Positions 16,734 through 24,723 of a DNA stretch of 64,000 bases are shown here, one piece after another. The first letter of the stretch is position 1; every line of letters begins with the position of its first letter. A model generated the notes under the pieces. The model saw only the letters and a program-made list of their open reading frames with translations. It did not search any database and was not told the DNA's origin. Both the position numbers and the translations under genes were made by a program. Source of the stretch: Paenibacillus_D tarimensis_A (GTDB lineage: Bacteria > Bacillota > Bacilli > Paenibacillales > Paenibacillaceae); contig CP166298.1 in NCBI GenBank assembly GCA_041281825.1, forward strand, positions 744,001 to 808,000. Direction: 5' to 3'.

Positions 16734-19700
16734 ATGAAAAAAAGGAAGCTTCCATTAACTCTTTTTATGATAGTTATTTTTGCCGTTTATTTTGGATCGC
16801 AATCATCGAATAGTTCTTTCGCGGCAACCGCTGTAATTGATCAAATTGAACCCGTTGCCATGCTCGTGCATGTCGTTCCGAACGAAACCTATGACATGTT
16901 CGATCCGGTCGATTTGGGTACTGCAGAGGCGCTGCACGCAGGCAGGGATGAGGCAGGAATTAACAGCAATATTCGATCCGCATTGAAGTTCGATCTTTCC
17001 GGTTATGAAATCAAGGGTCCGATAACAGAAGCGGTGTTGAGCTTTGAAGTGATATCCTACGATGGGGGCGATCCGCATTTTCGCATTGAAGGGGCGGCAA
17101 CCGATTCCTGGGATGCTTCCCAGTTTCCCGGTCCTAACGGAGTAACCAACGATTTTGTACGAAATCAAACAAACACGCCATCTGACGGAATCCGCGAGAT
17201 TGATGTTACGGCCATCGTACAGGATGGAATCGGCGAGAGCGACCGGATTGTTTCCTTTGTCGTGATCGGAAATGAAACCGGCGGCCATAATATGGTGTTA
17301 TTGGGCGGCGGGGGTAACTATGCAATGCCTAAGCTGAAAATAACGTATTCTTACAATTCGGCGCCTCAATTAAACGCAATAAGTATAAACGCTGGCGCAG
17401 AATATTCGAATTCGGCTATGGTGAATGTAACGATCGACGGCAGTGACGCGGACGGGGATGATTTGCAAGTCGGCTTTTCCGAAAACGGGACTGATTATGC
17501 ATGGCAAAACTTCGTCTCCAGTCCTGTTGAGTACACATTCAATAACTCGTCGGACGGAACGAAGTCATTGCATGTAAAACTTAGAGACGACTCTTTAGAA
17601 GAATCTGTTGCGCTTACGGATACGATCGTGCTGGATACGACAGCTCCTGTTGTGGGCGGAGTGGCAGACGGGGGAGCGTATAACACGGACCGCACGATTG
17701 CCATTACGGAGACGAATCCGGACAGTGTGACTTTAAATGGGGGAGCGTTCACCCCGGGAGGGACCATCACGGCCGAAGGAGAATATACGCTGGCAGCGAG
17801 GGATCTCGCAGGCAATGAGAAAACGGTAACGTTCACCATCGACAAAACCGCGCCCGTGATGAACGGGGTAGCGGACGGAGCGGTTTATGGCAGCGACCGA
17901 ACCGCAACGTTTACGGATGAGACCGGTGTGACGGCGGCGTTGAACGGCGCCCCGTATACAGAAGGCGGGACGATTGGAGAAGGCGCTCATACGTTGACCG
18001 CGACGGATGCGGCCGGCAATGAGACAACGGTAACGTTTACCATCGACAAGACCGCGCCGGTTGTAGATGGAGCGGAGGACGGTGAGTTTTACAACACGGA
18101 TCGGAGCCTCACATTCACCGATTTAACTGCCGTAACGGCCACGCTGAACGGCAATGCTTATACAGCTGGAAGCGCGGTCTCGGCCGAAGGCGGATACACG
18201 CTGGCCGCAACCGATGCGGCAGGCAATGAGACGACAGTGGTGTTCACGATCGATAAGACATCGCCGGTTGTCGACGGAGTGACGGACGGGGGTGTATACA
18301 ACACCGACCCCACGATCGTTGTTACCGAGACACATCCGGGCAGTGTGACTTTAAACGGGGGAATGTTCACCTCGGGCGGAACAGTTACGTCCGAAGGGGA
18401 TTATACGCTCATAGCGGCGGATCTCGCAGGCAATGAGATACCGGTAACGTTTACCATCGATAAGACCGCGCCGGTTGTGGATGGAGCGGCGGACGGTGAG
18501 TTTTACAACACGGACCGGAGCCTCACGTTCACCGATTTAACTGCCGTAACGGCAACGCTGAACGGCAACGCTTATACAGCCGGAAGCGCGGTCTCGGCCG
18601 AAGGCGGATACACGCTGGTCGCAACCGACTCGGCGGGCAACGAAACGACGATGACGTTCACGATCGATAAGACAGCGCCGGTTGTCGACGGAGTGACGGA
18701 CGGGGGTGTATACAACACCGACCCCACGATTGTTGTTACCGAGACACATCCGGGCAGTGTGACCTTAAACGGGGGAGTGTTCACCTCGGGCGGAACAGTT
18801 ACGTCCGAAGGGGATTATACGCTCATAGCGGCGGATCTCGCAGGCAATGAGAAAACGGTAACGTTCACCATCGACAAAACCGCGCCCGTGATGAACGGGG
18901 TAGCGGACGGAGCGGTTTATGGCAGCGACCGAACCGCAACGTTTACGGATGAGACCGGTGTGACGGCGGCGTTGAACGGCGCCCCGTATACAGAAGGCGG
19001 GACGATTGGAGAAGGCGCTCATACGTTGACCGCGGCGGATGCGGCCGGCAATGAGACAACGGTAACGTTTACCATCGACAAGACCGCGCCGGTTGTAGAT
19101 GGAGCGGTGGACGGTGAGTTTTACAACACGGATCGGAGCCTCACATTCACCGATTTAACTGCCGTAACGGCCACGCTGAACGGCAATGCTTATACAGCCG
19201 GAAGCGCGGTCTCGGCCGAAGGTGGATACACGCTGGTCGCAACAGATGCGGCAGGCAATGAGACGACGGTGGTGTTCACGATCGATAAGACAGCGCCGGT
19301 TGTCGACGGAGTGACGGACGGGGGTGTATACAACACCGATCCCACGATTGTTGTTACCGAGACACATCCGGGCAGTGTGACCTTAAACGGGGGAGTGTTC
19401 ACCTCGGGCGGAACAGTTACGTCCGAAGGGGATTATACGCTCATAGCGGCGGATCTCACAGGCAATGAGATAACGGTAACGTTTACCATCGATAAGACCG
19501 CGCCGGTTGTGGATGGAGCGGCGGACGGTGAGTTTTACAACACGGGCCGGAGCCTCACGTTCACCGATTTAACCGCCGTAACGGCTACGTTGAACGGCAA
19601 TGCTTATACAGCCGGAAGCGCGGTCTCAGCCGAAGGCGAATACACGCTGGCCGCAACCGATGCGGCGGGCAACGAAACGATGGTTGTGTTCACGATCGAT

Positions 19701-22433
19701 AAGACAGCGCCGGTTGTCGATGGCGTGACGGACGGTGGTGTACACAACACGGACCGCACGATTGCCATTACGGAGACGAATCCGGACAGTGTGACTTTAA
19801 ATGGGGGAGCGTTCACCCCGGGCGAGACCGTAACGGCCGAAGGAGAATATACGCTGGCAGCGAGGGATCTCGCAGGCAATGAGAAAACGGTAACGTTCAC
19901 CATCGACAAAACCGCGCCCATGATTAACGGGGTAGCGAACGGAGCGGTTTATGGCAGCGACCGAACCGCAACGTTTACGGATGAGACCGGTGTGACGGCG
20001 GCGTTGAACGGCGCCCCGTATACAGAAGGCGGGACGATTGGAGAAGGCGCTCATACGTTGACCGCGACGGATGCGGCCGGCAATGAGACAACGGTAACGT
20101 TTACCATCGACAAGACCGCGCCGGTTGTAGATGGAGCGGTGGACGGTGAGTTTTACAACACGGATCGGAGCCTCACATTCACCGATTTAACTGCCGTAAC
20201 GGCCACGCTGAACGGCAATGCTTATACAGCCGGAAGCGCGGTCTCGGCCGAAGGTGGATACACGCTGGTCGCAACAGATGCGGCCGGCAATGAGACGACG
20301 GTGGTGTTCACGATCGATAAGACAGCGCCGGTTGTCGACGGAGTGACGGACGGGGGTGTATACAACACCGATCCCACGATTGTTGTTACCGAGACACATC
20401 CGGGCAGTGTGACCTTAAACGGGGGAGTGTTCACCTCGGGCGGAACAGTTACGTCCGAAGGGGATTATACGCTCATAGCGGCGGATCTCGCAGGCAATGA
20501 GATAACGGTAACGTTCACCATCGATAAAACCGCGCCCATGATTAACGGGGTAGCGGACGGAGCGGTTTATGACAGCGACCAAACCGCAACGTTTACGGAT
20601 GAGACCGGTGTGACGGGAGCGTTGAACGGCGCCCCGTATGTTGAAGGAGAAACCATTGGAGAAGGCGTTCATACGTTGACCGCGACGGATGCGGCCGGCA
20701 ATGAGATAACGGTAACATTCACCATCGACAACACTGCGCCGGTTGTCGGCGGAGCGCTGGACGGTGAATATTACAACACAGGCCGAACCCTTTCGTTCAC
20801 CGATTTGTCGGCAGTGACAGCTTCGCTGAACGGGAGTGCTTATATAGCCGGAACGGCTATCTCGGCGGAAGGGGAGTACACGCTGGTCGCGACCGACGAG
20901 GCAGGCAATGAAACGACGCTGATGTTCACGATCGACAAAACACCGCCCCTGGTAAATGGAGTTGCACAAGGAGAGACATATAGTTCATCCCGCAGCATCA
21001 GCTTTAACGAAGGCAAAGCTGAGTTAAACGGTCAAACATTTACAAATAACAGTACGGTCACAAATAATGGCTCCTATACCTTAATTGTTACTGATAAGGC
21101 TGGGAATGCGACTAAAGTTGAGTTTACGGTTGCGATTCCAAGTCCCGGAAGCGGCTACAGCAATGGGTCCTTTTATACGCCTCCCGCAGGGATCGATGCG
21201 TTCGTCAACGGGGTCCTTCAGCCCCGGGTTGCAACGGTGGAGATAGAGGAAAAAGACGGGAAGAAGACGACAACGTTTAAGCTCAACGAGGAGAACCTGA
21301 CAGCTATCCTGGAATCTGAACAAAAACGTCCGGTAGTAACGATTCCCGTGCTAAACCGATCCGATACGGTTGTCGGCCTGTTGGACGGCAGCATGGTAAA
21401 AGCGATGGAATCTAAAAATGCGGTGTTGGAAATAAAAACAGAGGATGTAACGTATTCCTTGCCGGCCCGGCAAATCCAGATAAACCAAGTTGTCAGGCGC
21501 CTCGGTAATCATATCAATCCGCAGGATTTGAAGCTCACCGTAATCGTAAAATCTTTAAATGAAGACCAGGTGAAGTTTAACGCAGTAAACGGCGGACATA
21601 TTCAGCTTGTTGCACCGCCTGTTGAATTCATAATTACTGCGTCCCATAACGGTGTTACTGTAGACGTTACTCGTTTTCAGGTTTTTGTAGAACGTACGAT
21701 TGCTATACCGGACGGCATTGATCCGGACAAAATAACGACAGGCGTTATTATCACTCCTGATGGAGAAATCAAGCATGTACCGACCAGGGTAACCCATGAT
21801 GGCGGAAGATATTATGCGGTAATACGAAGTCTGTCGAATAGCGTTTATGCGGTCATTTATAATGAAAGGTCATATGCCGATGTTCAAGGACACTGGAGTC
21901 AGATTGCCGTGGAAAATTTAGCCTCCAGGCTTGTAATCAACGGTGTTGACGAAGACCGGTTTGCTCCGGGAGAATCCGTATCCAGGGCGGAGTTTACTTC
22001 ATTGCTTGTACGTGCATTAGGCATGCATTCAAGCAAAGGCCGGAACAACTTCTCTGATGTGGCTCCGGAAGCGTGGTATGCAGAAGCAGTTAGTACTGCC
22101 GTGGATTACGGGTTAATCAGCGGGTATGCCGACGGTACGTTCCGTCCGGACCGTACGATCACCAGAGAAGAGGCGATGGTGGTCATTGCGAGGGCACTGC
22201 CTTTTGCAGAATACGATACAGCCGAAGCGGAAGCTTTAGGAGCCGATCACATTCTTGAGTTATACATGGATAAAGCGCAATTCCATGATTGGTCCAAGGA
22301 AGCCGCCTCATACATGGCTTACTACAGGATTGTCCAAGGTTATCAAGGCTATTTATCGCCCGGAAATACAATCACGCGCGCGGAAACAGCCGTATTGCTT
22401 CAAAGATTTTTACAAGCCGCAGAATTGATTTAA
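16734..22433 (+). CDS. Giant S-layer-homology surface protein with 17 Ig-like repeats
   Basis: 1,899 residues from ATG 16734 (GGAGG six bases upstream; an in-frame GTG at 16728 lies inside that site). Order: signal peptide (~1-33); N-terminal beta-rich domain (~40-205) resembling DNRLRE/CBM-like jelly rolls; an Ig-like segment; 17 tandem Ig-like repeats (~300-1465) of 68-69 residues, each opening 'TIDKTAPVV' and closing 'AGNETTVTF'; a unique ~240-residue region; then three SLH domains (~1712-1899, e.g. 'GLISGYADGTFRPDRTITREE') for attachment to pyruvylated wall polymer. It is an adhesin-like, wall-anchored stalk. The repeats are nearly identical in DNA, showing recent expansion or homogenisation. 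It directly follows the GNAT/collar genes, suggesting a shared surface role. Confidence 0.93.
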   Translation: MKKRKLPLTLFMIVIFAVYFGSQSSNSSFAATAVIDQIEPVAMLVHVVPNETYDMFDPVDLGTAEALHAGRDEAGINSNIRSALKFDLSGYEIKGPITEAVLSFEVISYDGGDPHFRIEGAATDSWDASQFPGPNGVTNDFVRNQTNTPSDGIREIDVTAIVQDGIGESDRIVSFVVIGNETGGHNMVLLGGGGNYAMPKLKITYSYNSAPQLNAISINAGAEYSNSAMVNVTIDGSDADGDDLQVGFSENGTDYAWQNFVSSPVEYTFNNSSDGTKSLHVKLRDDSLEESVALTDTIVLDTTAPVVGGVADGGAYNTDRTIAITETNPDSVTLNGGAFTPGGTITAEGEYTLAARDLAGNEKTVTFTIDKTAPVMNGVADGAVYGSDRTATFTDETGVTAALNGAPYTEGGTIGEGAHTLTATDAAGNETTVTFTIDKTAPVVDGAEDGEFYNTDRSLTFTDLTAVTATLNGNAYTAGSAVSAEGGYTLAATDAAGNETTVVFTIDKTSPVVDGVTDGGVYNTDPTIVVTETHPGSVTLNGGMFTSGGTVTSEGDYTLIAADLAGNEIPVTFTIDKTAPVVDGAADGEFYNTDRSLTFTDLTAVTATLNGNAYTAGSAVSAEGGYTLVATDSAGNETTMTFTIDKTAPVVDGVTDGGVYNTDPTIVVTETHPGSVTLNGGVFTSGGTVTSEGDYTLIAADLAGNEKTVTFTIDKTAPVMNGVADGAVYGSDRTATFTDETGVTAALNGAPYTEGGTIGEGAHTLTAADAAGNETTVTFTIDKTAPVVDGAVDGEFYNTDRSLTFTDLTAVTATLNGNAYTAGSAVSAEGGYTLVATDAAGNETTVVFTIDKTAPVVDGVTDGGVYNTDPTIVVTETHPGSVTLNGGVFTSGGTVTSEGDYTLIAADLTGNEITVTFTIDKTAPVVDGAADGEFYNTGRSLTFTDLTAVTATLNGNAYTAGSAVSAEGEYTLAATDAAGNETMVVFTIDKTAPVVDGVTDGGVHNTDRTIAITETNPDSVTLNGGAFTPGETVTAEGEYTLAARDLAGNEKTVTFTIDKTAPMINGVANGAVYGSDRTATFTDETGVTAALNGAPYTEGGTIGEGAHTLTATDAAGNETTVTFTIDKTAPVVDGAVDGEFYNTDRSLTFTDLTAVTATLNGNAYTAGSAVSAEGGYTLVATDAAGNETTVVFTIDKTAPVVDGVTDGGVYNTDPTIVVTETHPGSVTLNGGVFTSGGTVTSEGDYTLIAADLAGNEITVTFTIDKTAPMINGVADGAVYDSDQTATFTDETGVTGALNGAPYVEGETIGEGVHTLTATDAAGNEITVTFTIDNTAPVVGGALDGEYYNTGRTLSFTDLSAVTASLNGSAYIAGTAISAEGEYTLVATDEAGNETTLMFTIDKTPPLVNGVAQGETYSSSRSISFNEGKAELNGQTFTNNSTVTNNGSYTLIVTDKAGNATKVEFTVAIPSPGSGYSNGSFYTPPAGIDAFVNGVLQPRVATVEIEEKDGKKTTTFKLNEENLTAILESEQKRPVVTIPVLNRSDTVVGLLDGSMVKAMESKNAVLEIKTEDVTYSLPARQIQINQVVRRLGNHINPQDLKLTVIVKSLNEDQVKFNAVNGGHIQLVAPPVEFIITASHNGVTVDVTRFQVFVERTIAIPDGIDPDKITTGVIITPDGEIKHVPTRVTHDGGRYYAVIRSLSNSVYAVIYNERSYADVQGHWSQIAVENLASRLVINGVDEDRFAPGESVSRAEFTSLLVRALGMHSSKGRNNFSDVAPEAWYAEAVSTAVDYGLISGYADGTFRPDRTITREEAMVVIARALPFAEYDTAEAEALGADHILELYMDKAQFHDWSKEAASYMAYYRIVQGYQGYLSPGNTITRAETAVLLQRFLQAAELI
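17628..21138 (+). repeat. Tandem Ig-like coding repeats with 1,032-bp higher-order period
   Basis: Seventeen units of 207 or 204 bp. Three subtypes recur: A ('FTDLTAVTATLNGNAY'), B ('ETHPGSVTLNGG' or 'ETNPDSVTLNGG') and C ('DETGVTAALNGAPY', one codon shorter). The order is B C A B A B C A B A B C A B C A plus one divergent end unit. Blocks of five units (C A B A B) recur exactly 1,032 bp apart, starting at 17835, 18867 and 19899, with only scattered base differences. The third block is cut short after three units. Confidence 0.95.
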
Positions 22434-22451
22434 GAATAACGTTGATCCGAA

Positions 22452-22503
22452 GGGGCTGTCCCGAAAGTCTTTTGACTTCAGGGCGGTCCTTTCGTTGTTT
22501 TTT
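22452..22503 (+). terminator. Probable terminator of the giant SLH gene
   Basis: Hairpin GAAAGTC-TTTT-GACTTC, extended by an outer CCC/GGG pairing, followed by a T-rich stretch ending in six T. The stem has mismatches, so the call is moderate. Confidence 0.55.
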
Positions 22504-22557
22504 ACTAAGGACCAACTTTGGCCACCCGCTTGGAAAGTAAAGCTAACTCGCTTGGAA

Positions 22558-22600
22558 AAAACGAACTTTATTTATGTTCATTCAATTAAATGTTCGTGTT
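22558..22600. promoter_or_regulatory. Putative paired PurR PurBoxes
   Basis: Two inverted CGAAC cores flanked by A/T: AAAAACGAACTTT (core 22562-22566) and, on the opposite strand, AACACGAACATTT (GTTCG at 22592-22596). They are separated by 25 bp and lie immediately upstream of the pur -35 element. This is the arrangement known for Bacillus PurR, which represses pur genes and is released by PRPP. The spacing is slightly larger than I remember for B. subtilis. Confidence 0.6.
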
Positions 22601-22606
22601 TTTGCA

Positions 22607-22635
22607 TTGACAAGGGGTGTGAGGATTGATAAACT
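22607..22635 (+). promoter_or_regulatory. Sigma-A promoter of the pur operon
   Basis: Perfect -35 TTGACA (22607-22612), 17-bp spacer, -10 TAAACT (22630-22635). Transcription would start near 22642, about 50 bases before the riboswitch aptamer. Confidence 0.75.
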
Positions 22636-22690
22636 AAAAGAGGTTATGAAAGGCAGATGTCGATAAAACACTGTCGGATAATGTTGAAGT

Positions 22691-22758
22691 CTCGTATATT
22701 CTCGGGAATAAGGCCCGAAAGTCTCTACCCGGAAACCGATAAATTTTCGGACTACGAG
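22691..22758 (+). promoter_or_regulatory. Guanine-class purine riboswitch aptamer
   Basis: P1 pairs CTCGTA (22691-22696) with TACGAG (22753-22758). P2 is a CGGG/CCCG stem with loop AATAAGG. The J2/3 core AGTCTCTACC matches the conserved purine aptamer core, and P3 (CCGGAAA/TTTTCGG) has loop CCGATAAA, able to kiss with L2. The residue that decides specificity, in GGACTACG just before P1 closes, is C, which indicates guanine/hypoxanthine rather than adenine. Its position in front of purE is the classical one. Confidence 0.92.
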
Positions 22759-22776
22759 CATGAGAAGAATGGAACA

Positions 22777-22813
22777 GGTTGTCCCGCACGGGGCAGCCTT
22801 CTGCTGTCTTTTT
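22777..22813 (+). terminator. First hairpin terminator in the pur leader
   Basis: Nine-base-pair stem GGTTGTCCC/GGGGCAGCC with two G-U pairs and a GCAC loop, then TTCTGCTG and five T. It lies 19 bases after the aptamer and could be the riboswitch-controlled terminator or a hairpin nested in a longer switch. Confidence 0.7.
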
Positions 22814-22887
22814 ACAACATATGACAGAGACTGGCGACAGCCCGTTTCTGTATATCATTCAGACAGCACTGCTCTTCCGGCTCGTGT

Positions 22888-22924
22888 CCCGCAACGGCGT
22901 TTTTCCGCCGTTTACGGGCTTTTT
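22888..22924 (+). terminator. Second hairpin terminator in the pur leader
   Basis: Stem CCCG-C-AACGGCG / CGCCGTT-TA-CGGG with a 6-base loop and a CTTTTT tail; stronger than the first hairpin. The ten bases GCTCGTGTCC at 22880-22889, overlapping its 5' base, can pair with GGACTACGAGC at 22749-22759 in the aptamer with one bulge. This would make an antiterminator when guanine is absent. Confidence 0.85.
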
Positions 22925-23071
22925 ATATTTCCAGCACTTTTTTCTAGTATAAGAAAGTATAAGTTTCAATGTTTATACCGCCTTATATTTCATCCCGAAC
23001 GGGCGCACGTCTTCCAGGACGGCGTCAACCTGTTCTGCTTGATAACATCTAAAGAAAGTGGGTAATAAGAC

Positions 23072-23557
23072 ATGTCTGCGAAAGTAGGCGTCATCATGGG
23101 CAGCAAGTCCGATTGGGACACGATGAAATTAGCCTGTGACATACTGGAAGAACTGCAAATTCCCTACGAGAAAAAGGTGGTCTCGGCGCACCGTACGCCG
23201 GACTTGATGTTTGAATACGCGGAAACGGCGGCGGAGCGAGGGCTCAAGGTCATTATTGCAGGCGCCGGCGGAGCCGCACATTTACCCGGTATGGTCGCAG
23301 CGAAAACGACTTTGCCGGTCATTGGCGTGCCCGTCAAATCGTCGAATTTGAACGGGCTTGATTCATTATTATCGATTGTACAGATGCCAGGAGGGATCCC
23401 TGTCGGGACGGTGGCGATCGGCAATGCGGGCGGTACGAACGCAGGACTGCTCGCCGCGCAAATGCTGGGCGCGTTCGATCCGGAGGTGCAGGCCCGCGTG
23501 CAGGCGCGCCGCGACCGGATTAAGCGCGAAGTGATGGAAAGCAGTGATACATTATGA
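23072..23557 (+). CDS. purE: N5-carboxyaminoimidazole ribonucleotide mutase PurE
   Basis: 161 residues, the normal class I PurE length. It begins 'VGVIMGSKSDWDTMKLA' with the conserved GSxSD active-site motif, followed by 'SAHRTPD' (catalytic His) and 'GAGGAAHLPGMVAAKTTLPVIGVP'. It converts N5-CAIR to CAIR in de novo IMP synthesis. The first gene of the 12-gene pur operon, it lies behind the riboswitch leader and overlaps purK by four bases, consistent with joint action of the two proteins on an unstable intermediate. Confidence 0.98.
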   Translation: MSAKVGVIMGSKSDWDTMKLACDILEELQIPYEKKVVSAHRTPDLMFEYAETAAERGLKVIIAGAGGAAHLPGMVAAKTTLPVIGVPVKSSNLNGLDSLLSIVQMPGGIPVGTVAIGNAGGTNAGLLAAQMLGAFDPEVQARVQARRDRIKREVMESSDTL

Positions 23558-24717
23558 GAAACGCCGTACCAAAAACAATCCTGCCGGGCAGCACGATCGG
23601 CATCCTCGGCGGGGGGCAGCTCGGCCGGATGATGGCGCTCGCGGGCAGCAACATGGGGTATCGCTTCGTTACGCTTGATCCGGCGGAAGACGCGCCGTGC
23701 GGACAGGTGGCCGATCAGATTACGGCTGCTTACGATGACCGCGAAGCGGCGCGGAGGCTCGCTCAACAGGCTGAGGTCATTACGTATGAATTCGAGAATG
23801 TCGACGCCGGTGTCGCGGCGATGTTGATGGAAGAATCTTATGTGCCGCAGGGGAGTGAGCTGCTGTATACGACCCAGCATCGGCTGCGCGAGAAACGCGC
23901 GATCGAGGCTGCCGGCGTAAAGGTGGCGCCTTATGCGGAAATCCGCAGCGTGGATGAGCTGCGGGAAGCGGCGGCGATGATGGGACTGCCGTGCGTGCTG
24001 AAGACCGCGACCGGCGGATATGACGGCAAGGGCCAATGGGTTATCCGCAGCGAATCGGAAATCGGTGGGGCCTATGAGGAATTAAGCCGGGCCGGCACTG
24101 AGCTGGTGCTGGAGCAGTTTATCCGCTTCGACAAGGAGCTGTCCGTTATTGCGGCCCGCAATCCGCGGGGCGAAGTGAAGACGTTTCCCCCGGCCGAGAA
24201 CATCCATGTGGACAATATTTTGCATTTGTCGATCGTTCCGGCCCGGATTTCCGCTCAAGTTGCGGAGGAGGCGCAGCGCCTCGCTTTGCGCATAGCCGAA
24301 GGGCTTGGCGTAATCGGATTGATTGCAGTGGAAATGTTCGTGACCGCGGACGGGGAATTGTTCGTCAATGAACTTGCGCCGCGTCCTCATAACAGCGGAC
24401 ACTACACGATGGAAGCATGCCGGACATCGCAGTTCGAGCAGCATGTGCGGGCGGTATGCAATTTGCCGCTCGGCGGCACGGAGCTGCTGGCGCCGGTCGT
24501 GATGGTGAATGTGCTCGGCGAGCACGTCGAACCGCTGCTGGAACGGATGGCCGGGCCGGATGAAGCGGCACGGCGCCTGGGCGTGGAGCCCAAAGTGCAC
24601 TTGTATGGTAAAAAAGAGGCCATACTAAAACGGAAGATGGGGCATGTCAATGTGTTGGCGCACGATGTCGACGCCGCGCTGGCCTGGATTGCCGAAACGA
24701 ATATTTGGAGGGGTTGA
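23554..24717 (+). CDS. purK: N5-carboxyaminoimidazole ribonucleotide synthetase PurK
   Basis: 387 residues of the ATP-grasp superfamily. N-terminal 'IGILGGGQLGRMMALAG' is followed by the ATP-grasp core with 'VLKTATGGYDGKGQWVI' and the metal-binding region 'NELAPRPHNSGHYTMEAC'. It uses ATP and bicarbonate to carboxylate AIR to N5-CAIR, the substrate of PurE. It overlaps purE (ATG inside the purE end) and lies six bases before purB. Confidence 0.98.
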   Translation: MRNAVPKTILPGSTIGILGGGQLGRMMALAGSNMGYRFVTLDPAEDAPCGQVADQITAAYDDREAARRLAQQAEVITYEFENVDAGVAAMLMEESYVPQGSELLYTTQHRLREKRAIEAAGVKVAPYAEIRSVDELREAAAMMGLPCVLKTATGGYDGKGQWVIRSESEIGGAYEELSRAGTELVLEQFIRFDKELSVIAARNPRGEVKTFPPAENIHVDNILHLSIVPARISAQVAEEAQRLALRIAEGLGVIGLIAVEMFVTADGELFVNELAPRPHNSGHYTMEACRTSQFEQHVRAVCNLPLGGTELLAPVVMVNVLGEHVEPLLERMAGPDEAARRLGVEPKVHLYGKKEAILKRKMGHVNVLAHDVDAALAWIAETNIWRG

Positions 24718-24723
24718 GGACTT

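Noticed and set aside
17733..20969. Regularly spaced minus-strand open frames across the SLH repeat region
   Set aside because: They recur with the same 1,032-bp period as the sense repeats and are only antisense shadows of the repeated coding sequence.
22450..22505. Insertion-sequence end (GGGGCTGTCCC-type inverted repeat)
   Set aside because: The words resemble IS ends but there is no transposase or partner end; the hairpin and T tract are better explained as the terminator of the SLH gene.
22760..23065. 101-codon open frame between the riboswitch and purE
   Set aside because: It starts inside the riboswitch leader, runs through both terminator hairpins and has no ribosome binding site.
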